The notes: generated by a model not told the origin, from the sequence alone. A DNA stretch of 64,000 nt from Streptococcus infantis (GCF_021497965.1 NZ_CP046525.1:1116001-1180000); one strand, 5' to 3'; shown: positions 44,088 through 55,818, counted from the stretch's first letter. Translations and numbers: made by a program.

Positions 44088-46619
44088 CTATCCATGTTCT
44101 TCACGATTTTCCTTACGAATATTTCGTATAAGTAATAGTAACATAAGGACAAAGAGCACTTCTAGGAAGTAGAAAGCAAACTCATTGTTCATAATTAGAA
44201 GGTCCTTTTCAAAAAAGACTTTGCTAAAATCTGGTATAGGTGAAAATAAGATTCTAAATAAACGTCTTAGGAAAATAAATATCTGCAATCCATAAATCAT
44301 AAATATATTCTTAACACTAGCTACTAAACGCTGATCCTTTGTAAAATAAGACAATGCGATTCCATTTAATAAGAGGAAGAATGTTAAGCTCAGAGTTTCA
44401 TTCCTTAGAATAACTGGATTAAAGAGGTTTATACGACTGTGAGTAAATGGTAATAATTGAAAGAATAAAATACCCACTATTGTCGGAAAGATAATTTCCT
44501 TCAGCGAGGGGGGAAATCCTATTTTAAATCTTGTAAAGTATAGAATACCAATAACTAACATCACAATAAAAATGTAAGATATCACAACATCTGAAATCTT
44601 TTCACTTCGGTTTGCCAAAGCAACTAGAAAGCCAGCTGATAGAAACAGTCCAAGTGGAACTAACTTGTTTAAAGAAACAGTCACTCTCAAACCGTGACGT
44701 ACATGGAAACCATCAATAAAAGAAAAAATGCTTATAAATAATAGACAAGAGATGAGTCCAAGCGGAACAACTGGAACAAAAGAAAGCAGTATTACTGCTA
44801 AAACCCAAAGATTTCTATTGTAATAAAATTTTATTTTTTCCCCTCGGGCATTGAGTCCTTCTTTGATTGGTTGGTCTAGTCTCCTATACATGTAGTAATT
44901 ACAGAGAGAAACCATCCCTATATAAAGCCATCTATTTAAACCAGGTTCATCATAGACACTTAGAAGCAAACTTATAATGGTTAAAATCGCAAAGATAAAA
45001 GCTAAGAGCCTATTCTTAAACACCTCTCTTTTTATCCAGCTAAGATAGGATACTTTAGAACTTGGATGACAGAGTTGATAAGCATAGCTGGTCATTTCTT
45101 CTAATTTCTGGTCTGTCTCCTCTGTCATCAAATGTGGAGCGTTATTAGAGGTATGAAATTGACTCAAGATAAACTTCAACACTTCTCCGTCTGTAAAACG
45201 GTGATACTCCTTATAAATTTGTTCAAAAAAGATAGGATAAATACGAGGTTTCTCTTTATAGACTTGTTTCCAAAGCATCAAATCATTCATGTGTTTATCA
45301 TCTTTTAACAAGCTGTCGATATAGAGATAACCTTCGTAATACCAGTAATCAAATTTCTCTTTTTTATTGAACTCATATTTCTTGATAGCCCAAGGATAGG
45401 AATGCACATCTTTCCAGAAAGTCAATTTCTTCAGATAAGGATTTTCTTCATCATTGATACGATTCTTCACAAATTCAAAAACAAGATCTAGGACCTTTTG
45501 ATTTGTAAATGGATAAACATCGATTTCCTCTAATAATTGAAGCAAGAGAGATTTATCCTGAGTTGTTTCAAGGAGGTAATTCCAAGCGTCTACCAGTCTA
45601 TCATCGTCTTGATATGGACTGTAGACTAAGAGATATAATGCCTCCTCAACATCTGAAGGATTTAGCAAATTGTAACGATGAATATCAACTGGTTCAGTTG
45701 TTTCTACCTTCAATTCCTCCAAGTAAGCCACAAGCTCGTCATAGGCTTTTTGTTCCTCTTCCCCCACCTCAGGTTTAATCTTCTCCAAGATATAAGCCAA
45801 AACTGGAATGCTAGTAATCATTTGTTTACTGCTTTTCAATAGAAAAAGAACCGTACTAGGAGAAAAAGATTGTTTGAAAAACCTGATCCAAACTCGAATT
45901 TGATTGGCTTTTTGAGAATCCTTAAGGATAGCTTGGCATAAACAATAAGAAGCATACAATTTCGAAATTTCTTTTTTTGCCTCTTCAGGAGACTCTCCAT
46001 TTTTGTAGGCAGTAGCTCTTTTAACCTTCCAATGCTTTAGTTTATAGTAGTATCCCCAGTACTTATAGTCAGGAATATAGTCTTCCAGCAAGGGAATGAT
46101 AATAGAGAATTGCTCAGGTTTGTTAAAAATATAAACATCCATTTCCTCTAAAACAGACTGAACAGTGCTCATATCATATCGATATTGACTAAAAAACTGT
46201 TGCCACAGATGTTCTTGTTCTTCTACGGTATAGTCAGGGTTCCCTACAATACTTTCAATCGCATTGCGAATCATATACTCTGACTCTAGATAATCACTAA
46301 AATCTAAGACATGACTAGAAGCATTCGACTCGTAAGCAGTTGACTCTTCACTTAAAGTTTCAAAATTAAGCGGAGAAGCAACTATTTTTTCTTCTTGATT
46401 ACTGAAATGCTGATAGGAACTAGCTCCACTTCCAACAGTTTCTTGTCTCGTACTATTAGACCGTGCTTCTCTCAAAGCAGACTGGTAGGCTTCTACAATT
46501 TGTTGATAGATTTCTGGTTGGTCCTCAGGATGGTAAAGTTTCACTAACTCAGAATATCGTTTTCGAATATCCTTAACATCATGAGTTGGCTCAATCCCTA
46601 AGATTTCCCATTTGTCCAT
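44088..46619 (-). CDS. Polytopic membrane J-domain protein (DjlC-like partner of the adjacent Hsp70)
   Basis: 843 residues. The N-terminal J domain (1-50, WEILGIEPTHDVKDIRKRY) has the catalytic tripeptide as His30-Pro31-Glu32 rather than HPD. A long, helical, repeat-like soluble region (~90-530, rich in Y, E, L and W, TPR-like in character) follows. The C-terminal third (~540-840) has about ten membrane helices. It resembles E. coli DjlB/DjlC, which serve the Hsp70 HscC. I start at ATG 46619 with GAGGGG 5 nt upstream; the ATG at 46634 overlaps the Hsp70 stop (ATGA) and is possible. It forms a two-gene operon with the Hsp70. Function in streptococci is unknown. Confidence 0.8.
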   Translation of the reverse strand: MDKWEILGIEPTHDVKDIRKRYSELVKLYHPEDQPEIYQQIVEAYQSALREARSNSTRQETVGSGASSYQHFSNQEEKIVASPLNFETLSEESTAYESNASSHVLDFSDYLESEYMIRNAIESIVGNPDYTVEEQEHLWQQFFSQYRYDMSTVQSVLEEMDVYIFNKPEQFSIIIPLLEDYIPDYKYWGYYYKLKHWKVKRATAYKNGESPEEAKKEISKLYASYCLCQAILKDSQKANQIRVWIRFFKQSFSPSTVLFLLKSSKQMITSIPVLAYILEKIKPEVGEEEQKAYDELVAYLEELKVETTEPVDIHRYNLLNPSDVEEALYLLVYSPYQDDDRLVDAWNYLLETTQDKSLLLQLLEEIDVYPFTNQKVLDLVFEFVKNRINDEENPYLKKLTFWKDVHSYPWAIKKYEFNKKEKFDYWYYEGYLYIDSLLKDDKHMNDLMLWKQVYKEKPRIYPIFFEQIYKEYHRFTDGEVLKFILSQFHTSNNAPHLMTEETDQKLEEMTSYAYQLCHPSSKVSYLSWIKREVFKNRLLAFIFAILTIISLLLSVYDEPGLNRWLYIGMVSLCNYYMYRRLDQPIKEGLNARGEKIKFYYNRNLWVLAVILLSFVPVVPLGLISCLLFISIFSFIDGFHVRHGLRVTVSLNKLVPLGLFLSAGFLVALANRSEKISDVVISYIFIVMLVIGILYFTRFKIGFPPSLKEIIFPTIVGILFFQLLPFTHSRINLFNPVILRNETLSLTFFLLLNGIALSYFTKDQRLVASVKNIFMIYGLQIFIFLRRLFRILFSPIPDFSKVFFEKDLLIMNNEFAFYFLEVLFVLMLLLLIRNIRKENREEHG

Positions 46620-46630
46620 ACAATCCCCTC

Positions 46631-48295
46631 TCATAGGCCTCGCTCTAGAAACTCTAGATAGTTAGAAAATGATTGATAAATTTTTGGTAAATGATACATA
46701 GATGCCTGTCTAACTTCTTCTTCAAAACGTCTAGTCTCTGCCATCAACTCATCTCTTCTTCTACCTAAAAGCATGCTGTATACACGATTGGCCTTTTCAA
46801 TCAAGAAACGGTAAACCTCAGTTTCTTGAGCATTAATCTTATAACGTGTTAGCTCTACTTGTTTTTCCTTGATTTCATCTTCAGTTAAGGTAATACTCTC
46901 TTGAAGAATAACATGATTAAATACTTTCTTTGTTGAATCGATGGTTACTTCTACATCCAAAATCCCATTTAGGTCATAGGTAAATCGAATAGTAAAGCCT
47001 TCATGAGCCTTTTTATTAACAGGGACTGGAACTTCCAACTCCCCAAGAAATAAGTTTTGGGAAGCCTTCATCATTTCTCCTTGGTAGACCTCTACCTTCA
47101 CTTGGCTTTGCCCTAATTCTGCGGTGTAATACTGTTCTGTTCGTGAAGCAGGTAAAGGAGAATTACGCTCTATAATTGGAGAAAAACGATCACCAACAAC
47201 TGCAGTTCCAAGTGTGAAAGGACAAATATCCGACAACAGTAAATCACGAACCTCTCCTTGACGTTCCTTTATTCCTGCGAGAAGAGCACAGCCTTTTGCA
47301 ATCATTTTATCAGGATCATCAGCTACCTGTACTGCTTGGTCGATACAGTAAGATAGAAAATCTTGGACTAAACGCAACTTAGAAGTACCACCAACAAGAA
47401 CAAAATTTTCGGAGGATACATAACTATAGCGCGCATCCATCAAGGCTCTATCTAGTACTAACTTAAGTCGAGCCAGCAATGGCTGGCACAGCTCATAAAA
47501 TCGTTGATAAGTCAGATTCAAGGAATATTCTTTGTCCTGATCCATCACTAACATCTGCACTTCTTCATTGGTATTCAGATTCAATTTTGCCTTCTCAGAT
47601 TGAACCAAAATCTTACTGTAAAACTCACGAGAAATAGATTTCTTAGACAATTGATTAGATGCTAAAAATTCCTCAGCAATAGCTGCAGTAAAATCTTCTC
47701 CTCCCAAGCGATTATCACCCGCAATAGACACAATCTCAACAACGTTATCAAACAACTCTACGACTGAGATATCCAGCGTTCCACCACCAAAATCGACGAC
47801 CACAAATGACTGGTCTTCTTGATTGCCCATAGATTTTTTTGCCAGAGCAGCTGCGGAAGGTTCATTGATGATACGCTCTATCTTAACTCCTGCAAATTGT
47901 CCTGCTAATTTTGTAGCATATCGTTGGGCATCATTAAAATAAGCTGGTACGCTGACGATCACCTCATCTATCTTTTCACCAAGAAAAGTCTCTGCATCAT
48001 CCACTAGTTTTCGAATAATAAAAGAACTTAGTTCCTCTGCTTTATAAGTTCTACCCCCTAGAACCAATTCATGTTTACTTCCCATAAAACGTTTGAATTG
48101 GGAAAGAGTTTTGTCAGGATGTGTTACCAAACGTTCCTTAGCAATTTTCCCTACAATGATTTCATCGTTATCGTCCAAAGCAACAACAGATGGCGTTAAA
48201 AATTCTCCAAAAGCATTTGGAATCAGTTTTACTTGACCCTCTTGATAAACACCTACCAATGAATTAGTCGTCCCTAAATCAATACCTACTATCAT
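46631..48295 (-). CDS. Noncanonical Hsp70 (HscC-like chaperone)
   Basis: 554 residues, shorter than DnaK (~610). Nucleotide-binding domain 1-345 is intact: phosphate 1 GIDLGTTNSLVG (4-15), NEPSAAALA (144-152), phosphate 2 DFGGGTLDIS (168-177) and the adenosine motif VLVGGTSKLRLV (299-310). The linker region reads DLLLSDICPFTLGT (351-364), close to HscC-type linkers. The β-substrate domain (~358-470) and a short helical lid (~470-554) follow. The main DnaK is not in this window. No CIRCE element lies upstream, so HrcA control is unlikely. GGAG is 7-8 nt before the ATG. The stop overlaps the J-protein gene. Confidence 0.88.
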   Translation of the reverse strand: MIVGIDLGTTNSLVGVYQEGQVKLIPNAFGEFLTPSVVALDDNDEIIVGKIAKERLVTHPDKTLSQFKRFMGSKHELVLGGRTYKAEELSSFIIRKLVDDAETFLGEKIDEVIVSVPAYFNDAQRYATKLAGQFAGVKIERIINEPSAAALAKKSMGNQEDQSFVVVDFGGGTLDISVVELFDNVVEIVSIAGDNRLGGEDFTAAIAEEFLASNQLSKKSISREFYSKILVQSEKAKLNLNTNEEVQMLVMDQDKEYSLNLTYQRFYELCQPLLARLKLVLDRALMDARYSYVSSENFVLVGGTSKLRLVQDFLSYCIDQAVQVADDPDKMIAKGCALLAGIKERQGEVRDLLLSDICPFTLGTAVVGDRFSPIIERNSPLPASRTEQYYTAELGQSQVKVEVYQGEMMKASQNLFLGELEVPVPVNKKAHEGFTIRFTYDLNGILDVEVTIDSTKKVFNHVILQESITLTEDEIKEKQVELTRYKINAQETEVYRFLIEKANRVYSMLLGRRRDELMAETRRFEEEVRQASMYHLPKIYQSFSNYLEFLERGL

Positions 48296-48326
48296 TTTTA
48301 AACTCCATTTTTTTAGACATACTTCT

Positions 48327-48332
48327 ATTATA
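48327..48332 (-). promoter_or_regulatory. Hsp70 operon -10 box
   Basis: Minus-strand TATAAT with TG directly upstream and a weak TTAAGA -35. Six nt downstream an ATG (48320) opens a 13-codon frame that ends inside the Hsp70 gene (stop at 48279), a possible leaderless upstream ORF. Confidence 0.6.
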
Positions 48333-48391
48333 CAGGAAAAGCCCTATTTTCTTAAACTAAAAATGCAGTTCACGAATCATTCCATGAAAAT

Positions 48392-48448
48392 AAAAAAAGC
48401 TTCATTCTCACCAGCAGCTTAAACTACGAGTGTAGAAATGAAACTTTT
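48392..48448 (-). terminator. infC-rpmI-rplT operon terminator
   Basis: AAGC-TTCATT pairs with AATGAA-ACTT (one mismatch) across a 30-nt loop, with a seven-A run that gives Us on the minus strand. It lies after the rplT stop. Confidence 0.6.
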
Positions 48449-48452
48449 AAAA

Positions 48453-48812
48453 TTATTTACCAAGTTTTGCTTTAGCTGCATCTGCAAGAGCTGTGAAAGC
48501 TGCTGCGTCGTTAACAGCCAAGTCAGCAAGCATTTTACGGTTAACTTCGATCTCAGCCAATTTCAAACCATGCATCAATTGTGAGTATGAAAGTCCGTTC
48601 ATACGAGCTGCCGCATTGATACGTGTGATCCACAATTTGCGGAAGTCACGTTTCTTTTGACGACGGTCACGGTATGCATAGTAGTAAGAGTTCATTACTT
48701 GTTCTTTTGCAGTACGGAACAAGATGTGTTTAGCTCCATAGTAACCTTTAGCTAATTTAAGAATACGTTTACGACGTTTGCGTGATACAACGCCACCTTT
48801 AACACGTGCCAT
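48453..48812 (-). CDS. rplT: Large ribosomal subunit protein bL20
   Basis: 119 residues, very basic. Binds 23S rRNA early in 50S assembly, and in Gram-positives represses its own operon through the leader RNA. The sequence [29 protein letters not shown] region and [13 protein letters not shown] near residue 73 are typical. GGAGGAAATATAA precedes the ATG. Last gene of infC-rpmI-rplT. Confidence 0.98.
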   Translation of the reverse strand: MARVKGGVVSRKRRKRILKLAKGYYGAKHILFRTAKEQVMNSYYYAYRDRRQKKRDFRKLWITRINAAARMNGLSYSQLMHGLKLAEIEVNRKMLADLAVNDAAAFTALADAAKAKLGK

Positions 48813-48862
48813 TTATATTTCCTCCAAATATTTCCTAGAATTGTTTACTTACAAATACGCGA

Positions 48863-49063
48863 TTATTTCAAGCGAGTAAGCATTGCTTTGATACGTTTGA
48901 AATCTCCTGCATGCACCATAGATGCTTTACGAAGATGACGACGTTGTTTTTTAGTTTTTCCGTGGAAACGGTGAGATGTATAAGCACGGAAACGTTTAAG
49001 TCCACCAGAACCTGTACGTTTGAAACGTTTAGCTGATGCGCGGTGTGTTTTTTGTTTTGGCAT
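48863..49063 (-). CDS. rpmI: Large ribosomal subunit protein bL35
   Basis: 66 residues, highly basic, [20 protein letters not shown] at the N terminus as expected, with [16 protein letters not shown] near the C terminus. AAAGGAG lies before the ATG. Lies 33 nt after infC and 50 nt before rplT, in the classic three-gene operon. Confidence 0.98.
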   Translation of the reverse strand: MPKQKTHRASAKRFKRTGSGGLKRFRAYTSHRFHGKTKKQRRHLRKASMVHAGDFKRIKAMLTRLK

Positions 49064-49096
49064 GATTTTTTCTCCTTTTTTTAACTTTCTGACAGA

Positions 49097-49627
49097 TTAT
49101 TTCTTGTCAGTTGCTGGTGCCAACTGCATAAACATTTGACGACCATCCATTTTAGCACGTTGTTCGATGATAGCAATATCTTGAGTTGCTTCAGCGAAGT
49201 CTGCTAAAACTTTTGCACCAATTTCTTTATGGGTAATCATACGTCCCTTAAAGCGAATAGATACCTTTACTTTGTTTCCTTTTTCAAGGAACTTACGAGC
49301 ATTGCGAAGTTTAGTTTCGAAGTCACCCTTGTCGATAACTGGGCTCAAACGAACTTCTTTCACGGTCACAACGCTTTGTTTTTTGCGTTGTTCTTTTTGT
49401 TTCTTCTGGTACTCAAATTTGAACTTACCGTAGTCCATAATTTTCGCAACAGGAGGTTTAGCTTGAGGCTGAATGAGAACCAAGTCCACGTTAGCTTCAT
49501 CCGCAAGTGCTTGCGCTTCGCTTAGTGGTTTGATACCCAATTGCTCACCTTCAAGACCGATTAAGCGAACTTCGCGTACACGAATTTCATCATTGATGAA
49601 TAAGTCTTGCTTTGCTATGGTTTTCAC
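49097..49627 (-). CDS. infC: Translation initiation factor IF-3
   Basis: 176 residues from GTG (49625-49627). Binds the 30S subunit and checks start codon and initiator tRNA. The N domain ([15 protein letters not shown], 1-75), basic linker ([24 protein letters not shown]) and C domain ([29 protein letters not shown]) are intact. The GTG lies inside the best Shine-Dalgarno, GAGGTG (49625-49630). An in-frame ATA at 49616-49618 lies 6 nt downstream of that site and would give M-A-K-Q-D-L-F, so a non-canonical AUA start is plausible, like AUU in E. coli infC. Confidence 0.93.
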   Translation of the reverse strand: MKTIAKQDLFINDEIRVREVRLIGLEGEQLGIKPLSEAQALADEANVDLVLIQPQAKPPVAKIMDYGKFKFEYQKKQKEQRKKQSVVTVKEVRLSPVIDKGDFETKLRNARKFLEKGNKVKVSIRFKGRMITHKEIGAKVLADFAEATQDIAIIEQRAKMDGRQMFMQLAPATDKK

Positions 49628-49775
49628 CTCTTTTTTTAGTTTAGAGAAAAACAAGAGCGGACTTGCTAACGCAAATCCGCACTACATGATTATATTTCAT
49701 TCCTGAAACTTGATCTGTAGGGGCCAGACAACGTTAGTCGCAAGGCGAGAAGTTCTCACTTCTGCTTTTCTCATC
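49628..49775 (-). promoter_or_regulatory. infC operon leader (L20-type attenuator leader)
   Basis: About 148 nt of leader. It contains an AGAAGT/ACTTCT hairpin (49748-49763) and, near the end, a terminator GCGG-ATTTGC/GCAAGT-CCGC (49657-49680) followed by a U-rich stretch before infC. Leaders of this operon in low-GC Gram-positives fold to bind L20 and terminate when L20 is in excess; the same control is inferred here. Confidence 0.8.
49643..49680 (-). terminator. Attenuator in the infC leader
   Basis: GCGGACTTGC (49657-49666) pairs with GCAAATCCGC (49671-49680), one A-C mismatch on one strand and a G-T on the other, followed on the minus strand by CTTGTTTTTCTC. Confidence 0.78.
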
Positions 49776-49781
49776 TTGTAT

Positions 49782-49810
49782 ATGATATCAAGTTTTCCCC
49801 TACTTGTCAA
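49782..49810 (-). promoter_or_regulatory. infC operon promoter
   Basis: Minus-strand TTGACA (49805-49810), 17-nt spacer, TATCAT (49782-49787). Confidence 0.82.
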
Positions 49811-49880
49811 GATAAAAATTTATCTTTTTTATTTTTTCTCAATGGAATTTTGATTCAAGTCAGTTCCTTAGGTATTGACT

Positions 49881-51275
49881 CTACTGATTCCGTGAATAGT
49901 AAATCTCATGTGGTTTCACATGGTTACCTAGCAATTCAGATACTGTAACAAAGCTATATCCTTGTCCTTGCAGATACTCAATAACTTTTGGCAATGAGTT
50001 AACGGATGTTTGATGGATATCATGCATGAGGATGATAGATCCATTTGTCGCTTGACGTTGAATCTCAGTTAAAATAGCAGCCTCATTCTTGCTCTTCCAG
50101 TCCAAACTATCAACATCCCACATAATAAAGCTCAAATCCAGGCTGTTGCGGATATCATCTGAAACAGCACCATATGGAGGTCGCATCAATTTTGAACTTG
50201 TTCCAAGTACACTAGTAATTGCTGATTCTGTATCCGTAATTTGCTTCTTAGCATCTTCCAATGATAGCTTGGTTAGAACTGGATGATTCCAACTATGGTT
50301 TCCAACTTCATGGCCTTCAGACTGCATACGTTTAAGGATTGACTCATTGCCTGCAATATTCTTTCCTTGTACAAAGAAGGTTGCTTTTATTTTGTACTTT
50401 GCTAAAATATCCAAGGCTTGTGGTGTTGTTGTTGCATTTGGACCATCGTCGAAGGTGAGAGCTACAACTTTTTTATGTTTTTCCTCTTGAACTTTTTTAT
50501 AAAGTTCAGCATCTTTTTCTGTTAGATATGATGTTTGAATAAAATCAAAGAAATTTGAAATAGGCATTGCTATTTCTTCTATATTGTTAGTTGCTTTGAC
50601 TGGATAAAGAACCAATTGACTATCTTTATAGGCAAACTTCCAAGTTGATAATTCTGTCGCTGATAAATCAGCTGAAACTTGATCAACCACTGATTGCTCA
50701 ACTTGTTTATCCTGAAGAGTAGACTTAAGATCTTCGAGTAATTTTTCCTTAGCTTTGCTTGTATCTGTGAAAAGTTGGTCCAGAGTAAAGACAGAACCAT
50801 CTTCTTTTAGATAAAGCTGACTGAGTGTGGTATTTTCTAATTCGACAACATTCGAATTTACCAAATTAAAAGCTTGCTTTTTAATCAATCGATTTTCAAC
50901 CCCAGTTAAAGATGAGTCCCCTTTTTCTGGGTAATAAAAAATCAACTGTTCTTTTCCTTCTACTTTGTCAGTGATATCCTTTACAATCTCATTCTTAACA
51001 GAGGAGATAACACTATCTCCAACCATTGGATAATAGGTGATAATCTCTGATTTTTCCTTGCGAAAATGTTCCTTTTGAGTGCCTTGTGAGTAGACTTCAT
51101 CTTTTTCCTTCTTGAGACTTTCAATCTTTTGTTCGAAAGCATGTTTACTCATCACTTTATAGGTAATTACACTGCCAAGTGCTAACATTGTTATAAATAA
51201 AAGCAAGACAAGAGTGCCAAGCTTTTTATTATTTTTCTTCTTTACTTTATTCTGGGGTAATCTCTTTTTTGTCAT
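49881..51275 (-). CDS. pgdA: Peptidoglycan N-acetylglucosamine deacetylase
   Basis: 464 residues, matching pneumococcal PgdA in length. Removes acetyl groups from GlcNAc in the wall and so gives lysozyme resistance. A basic N terminus and signal anchor (about 18-40) are followed by an extracellular region (~50-265). The NodB-type deacetylase domain (~268-455) has TFDDGPN (Asp pair near 275), HSWNHP (metal His, near 326), RPPYGA near 365, and the C-terminal LMHDIH (His near 417). No Shine-Dalgarno is present; a strong promoter puts the transcript start on the ATG. Confidence 0.95.
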   Translation of the reverse strand: MTKKRLPQNKVKKKNNKKLGTLVLLLFITMLALGSVITYKVMSKHAFEQKIESLKKEKDEVYSQGTQKEHFRKEKSEIITYYPMVGDSVISSVKNEIVKDITDKVEGKEQLIFYYPEKGDSSLTGVENRLIKKQAFNLVNSNVVELENTTLSQLYLKEDGSVFTLDQLFTDTSKAKEKLLEDLKSTLQDKQVEQSVVDQVSADLSATELSTWKFAYKDSQLVLYPVKATNNIEEIAMPISNFFDFIQTSYLTEKDAELYKKVQEEKHKKVVALTFDDGPNATTTPQALDILAKYKIKATFFVQGKNIAGNESILKRMQSEGHEVGNHSWNHPVLTKLSLEDAKKQITDTESAITSVLGTSSKLMRPPYGAVSDDIRNSLDLSFIMWDVDSLDWKSKNEAAILTEIQRQATNGSIILMHDIHQTSVNSLPKVIEYLQGQGYSFVTVSELLGNHVKPHEIYYSRNQ

Positions 51276-51281
51276 AGTTTT

Positions 51282-51310
51282 ATCATATCAAATCAGAGCT
51301 ATAATTTCAA
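51282..51310 (-). promoter_or_regulatory. pgdA promoter placing +1 on the ATG
   Basis: Minus-strand TTGAAA (51305-51310), 17-nt spacer, TATGAT (51282-51287) preceded by TGA. Exactly 6 nt then precede ATG 51275. The gap has no room for a ribosome site. Confidence 0.7.
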
Positions 51311-51353
51311 TGAAAACACAGAAGAAAGTCGTTTTTAATAGGAAAGGAAAAGT

Positions 51354-51385
51354 AAAAGAACCCTGGCACATTCTAGGGTTCTTTT
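51354..51385 (-). terminator. ezrA terminator
   Basis: AAAAGAACCCT (51354-51364) pairs perfectly with AGGGTTCTTTT (51375-51385). Confidence 0.87.
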
Positions 51386-51390
51386 TAAAA

Positions 51391-53118
51391 TTAGAAGCGA
51401 ATACTTTCTCTTGTTTTCTCATAAGAAGTAACAAAACGGTTGGTTACTCCTGGCTCAGCAACTTCTAATGCTTGAGAGATTTTTTCGAAAGATGCTTGGT
51501 AATCAAAGGTCGTTTCAAAGATATTCAAAGCTTCTTGGAAAGCTTGTTGAATACGATCATCAAATGATCTGTAACGGTTAGAATATTGAAGCAATTGTTC
51601 TGTCAATGTTGCATTTTGAACAATACTGTATGTTTCTTCTTCCAACATATTCATATCATTTGTCGCAATCTCAAGAATACGATTGACAGATTCGATATTC
51701 ACTTGTGCTTGTTCCAACTCAGCCATTAAGTCTTCTGTACTGTGACTTGCATCAAAGAAGAGCTTCAAGAATTTTTGTGGAATTCCTGGAAGATTTCTCT
51801 TCTCCATATAGCGTTTAATGGTATGTAGACGGTTGACGTATACATTTGCTTTTTGACGAGCATTGATGTCATCTTTTTCAATCTGAACAAGGCGTTCGCT
51901 GACACCGATTTGGTCATCTTCAATATCTTTTAATGTAGATTGGAGACTTTCTAAACGTTCTTGCAAGACAGAGTATGCTTCTGAAACTTCTGATTGGTCG
52001 TTTGTCAATTCTTCAATTGTAGTATTCAAGGCAGAAATATCTGCTTGAAGGCGACGAACTCGATTCACATCGCTTTCTGAAATCAAGTAAGTTTTACCAA
52101 GACGTTCGATATCTTTAACCAAGACTTGATTGTTTTCTTTCAAGTGTTGAAGATATGTAGGTAGGGTTGTTACCAATTTCTCGAAAGCTTTATGAGCGTT
52201 AATTTCACGAGTGAAAATATCATAAAGCGCATTGATTTCTTCTTGGATTTGAGTATTTTCATACTCTGCGTTATCCAATTCTAACTTACGAATATTCTCG
52301 TGATTGTTTTTCAAGGCTTCATATAGAAGTTGAAGTCGTGATTCGATATCAGTTTCTACAAAATGGTAGTTATCGTCCAAAAGCTTACGGTAACCTGCTT
52401 CTAAATCCTCAAGCTGGTCTGGCAACTCAGTAGTAAGTTTAGCCACAATCGCTGGAATTCTTTCAACGATATGTGTCAACGCAAGAATATGATTTTCTGC
52501 GTTATCCAAAATACCTGCTGCTTCAACTGGGTCACCTGAAGAGTTCAAGGTTACAAATTGAGAAAACTCAGATTGGATATTCTCCAATTGTTTTTCAATT
52601 TCTGGAAGAGCTTGACCATATTTTTCAGAATCTTCGGCTACAGTATTTTGTAGTTTTTCAAACAAGTCTAAGGCATGCAATACGCGTCCGCTATTTTTTG
52701 ATTCTTGTTTTTCCAAATCTGACAAAGCATTACGGATGGCTGCGATGTCCTCTTCTACGAGTTCGATTTGACTCTCAATTTGATCAATTTGGTGTTTAGC
52801 CTTCAAGAAACGGAATGAGCTATTGTAACCTTCAGCTTCAAAGAGGTTATTCTCAATATCCGCAAATGAGTTAAGAGATAAATCAACCCATTTTTGGTTC
52901 CATTCTCTAAAAGCAACCTGACTTTGACCAATCAGATGCATGTTTTTAACAACCTCTACCTCATCATTAACGGGGAGATTATATAGTTCTTCTTTTCTTT
53001 CTTCTAAAGTTGCAAGTCTACTCTCATTACGTTTACGAAGCAAAATTGCTACTGCAAAGGCAATAAGAAGCAGAACTGCGATTCCAATCAAGGTAATAAT
53101 CAACTGATTATCTGTCAT
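51391..53118 (-). CDS. ezrA: Septation ring formation regulator EzrA
   Basis: 575 residues. One N-terminal membrane helix (about 6-27: LIITLIGIAVLLLIAFAVAILL) anchors a long, almost wholly α-helical cytoplasmic part with spectrin-like coiled-coil repeats (~30-560). EzrA binds FtsZ, limits Z-ring placement and links it to wall synthesis. AAAGGAG precedes the ATG. It follows gyrB by 80 nt. Length and architecture are standard. Confidence 0.96.
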   Translation of the reverse strand: MTDNQLIITLIGIAVLLLIAFAVAILLRKRNESRLATLEERKEELYNLPVNDEVEVVKNMHLIGQSQVAFREWNQKWVDLSLNSFADIENNLFEAEGYNSSFRFLKAKHQIDQIESQIELVEEDIAAIRNALSDLEKQESKNSGRVLHALDLFEKLQNTVAEDSEKYGQALPEIEKQLENIQSEFSQFVTLNSSGDPVEAAGILDNAENHILALTHIVERIPAIVAKLTTELPDQLEDLEAGYRKLLDDNYHFVETDIESRLQLLYEALKNNHENIRKLELDNAEYENTQIQEEINALYDIFTREINAHKAFEKLVTTLPTYLQHLKENNQVLVKDIERLGKTYLISESDVNRVRRLQADISALNTTIEELTNDQSEVSEAYSVLQERLESLQSTLKDIEDDQIGVSERLVQIEKDDINARQKANVYVNRLHTIKRYMEKRNLPGIPQKFLKLFFDASHSTEDLMAELEQAQVNIESVNRILEIATNDMNMLEEETYSIVQNATLTEQLLQYSNRYRSFDDRIQQAFQEALNIFETTFDYQASFEKISQALEVAEPGVTNRFVTSYEKTRESIRF

Positions 53119-53198
53119 ATCTAACTCCTTTTATACTTGACACAATTGTAATGATTATATCATATTTTTAAAGCCTTGGGAACTATTTCCTAATTTTT

Positions 53199-55723
<2,525 letters not shown>

Positions 55724-55730
55724 ACCCTTC

Positions 55731-55739
55731 ATTATACCA
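55731..55739 (-). promoter_or_regulatory. Extended -10 promoter of the HAD hydrolase gene
   Basis: Minus-strand TGG-TATAAT (TATAAT at 55731-55736), 7 nt before ATG 55723. No clear -35. It would also serve gyrB. Confidence 0.55.
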
Positions 55740-55790
55740 TTTTTTTATAAAAAAAGCGATGTTTACCTTGGTTTTGACCTTAAAAAAGAG

Positions 55791-55818
55791 AAGAATCTTC
55801 TCCATCAAGAAAGATTCT
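55791..55818 (-). terminator. Terminator after the DJ-1 family gene
   Basis: AGAATCTT (55792-55799) pairs with AAGATTCT (55811-55818), with a run of As below 55788 that gives Us on the minus strand. Confidence 0.65.

Noticed and set aside
44105-44125. TACGAATA resembling a ComX (competence) box
   Set aside because: It lies inside the 3' end of the J-protein gene, points away from any downstream gene, and lacks the T-rich upstream half.
48296-48452. CIRCE element for HrcA control of the Hsp70
   Set aside because: No TTAGCACTC-N9-GAGTGCTAA-like inverted repeat is present.
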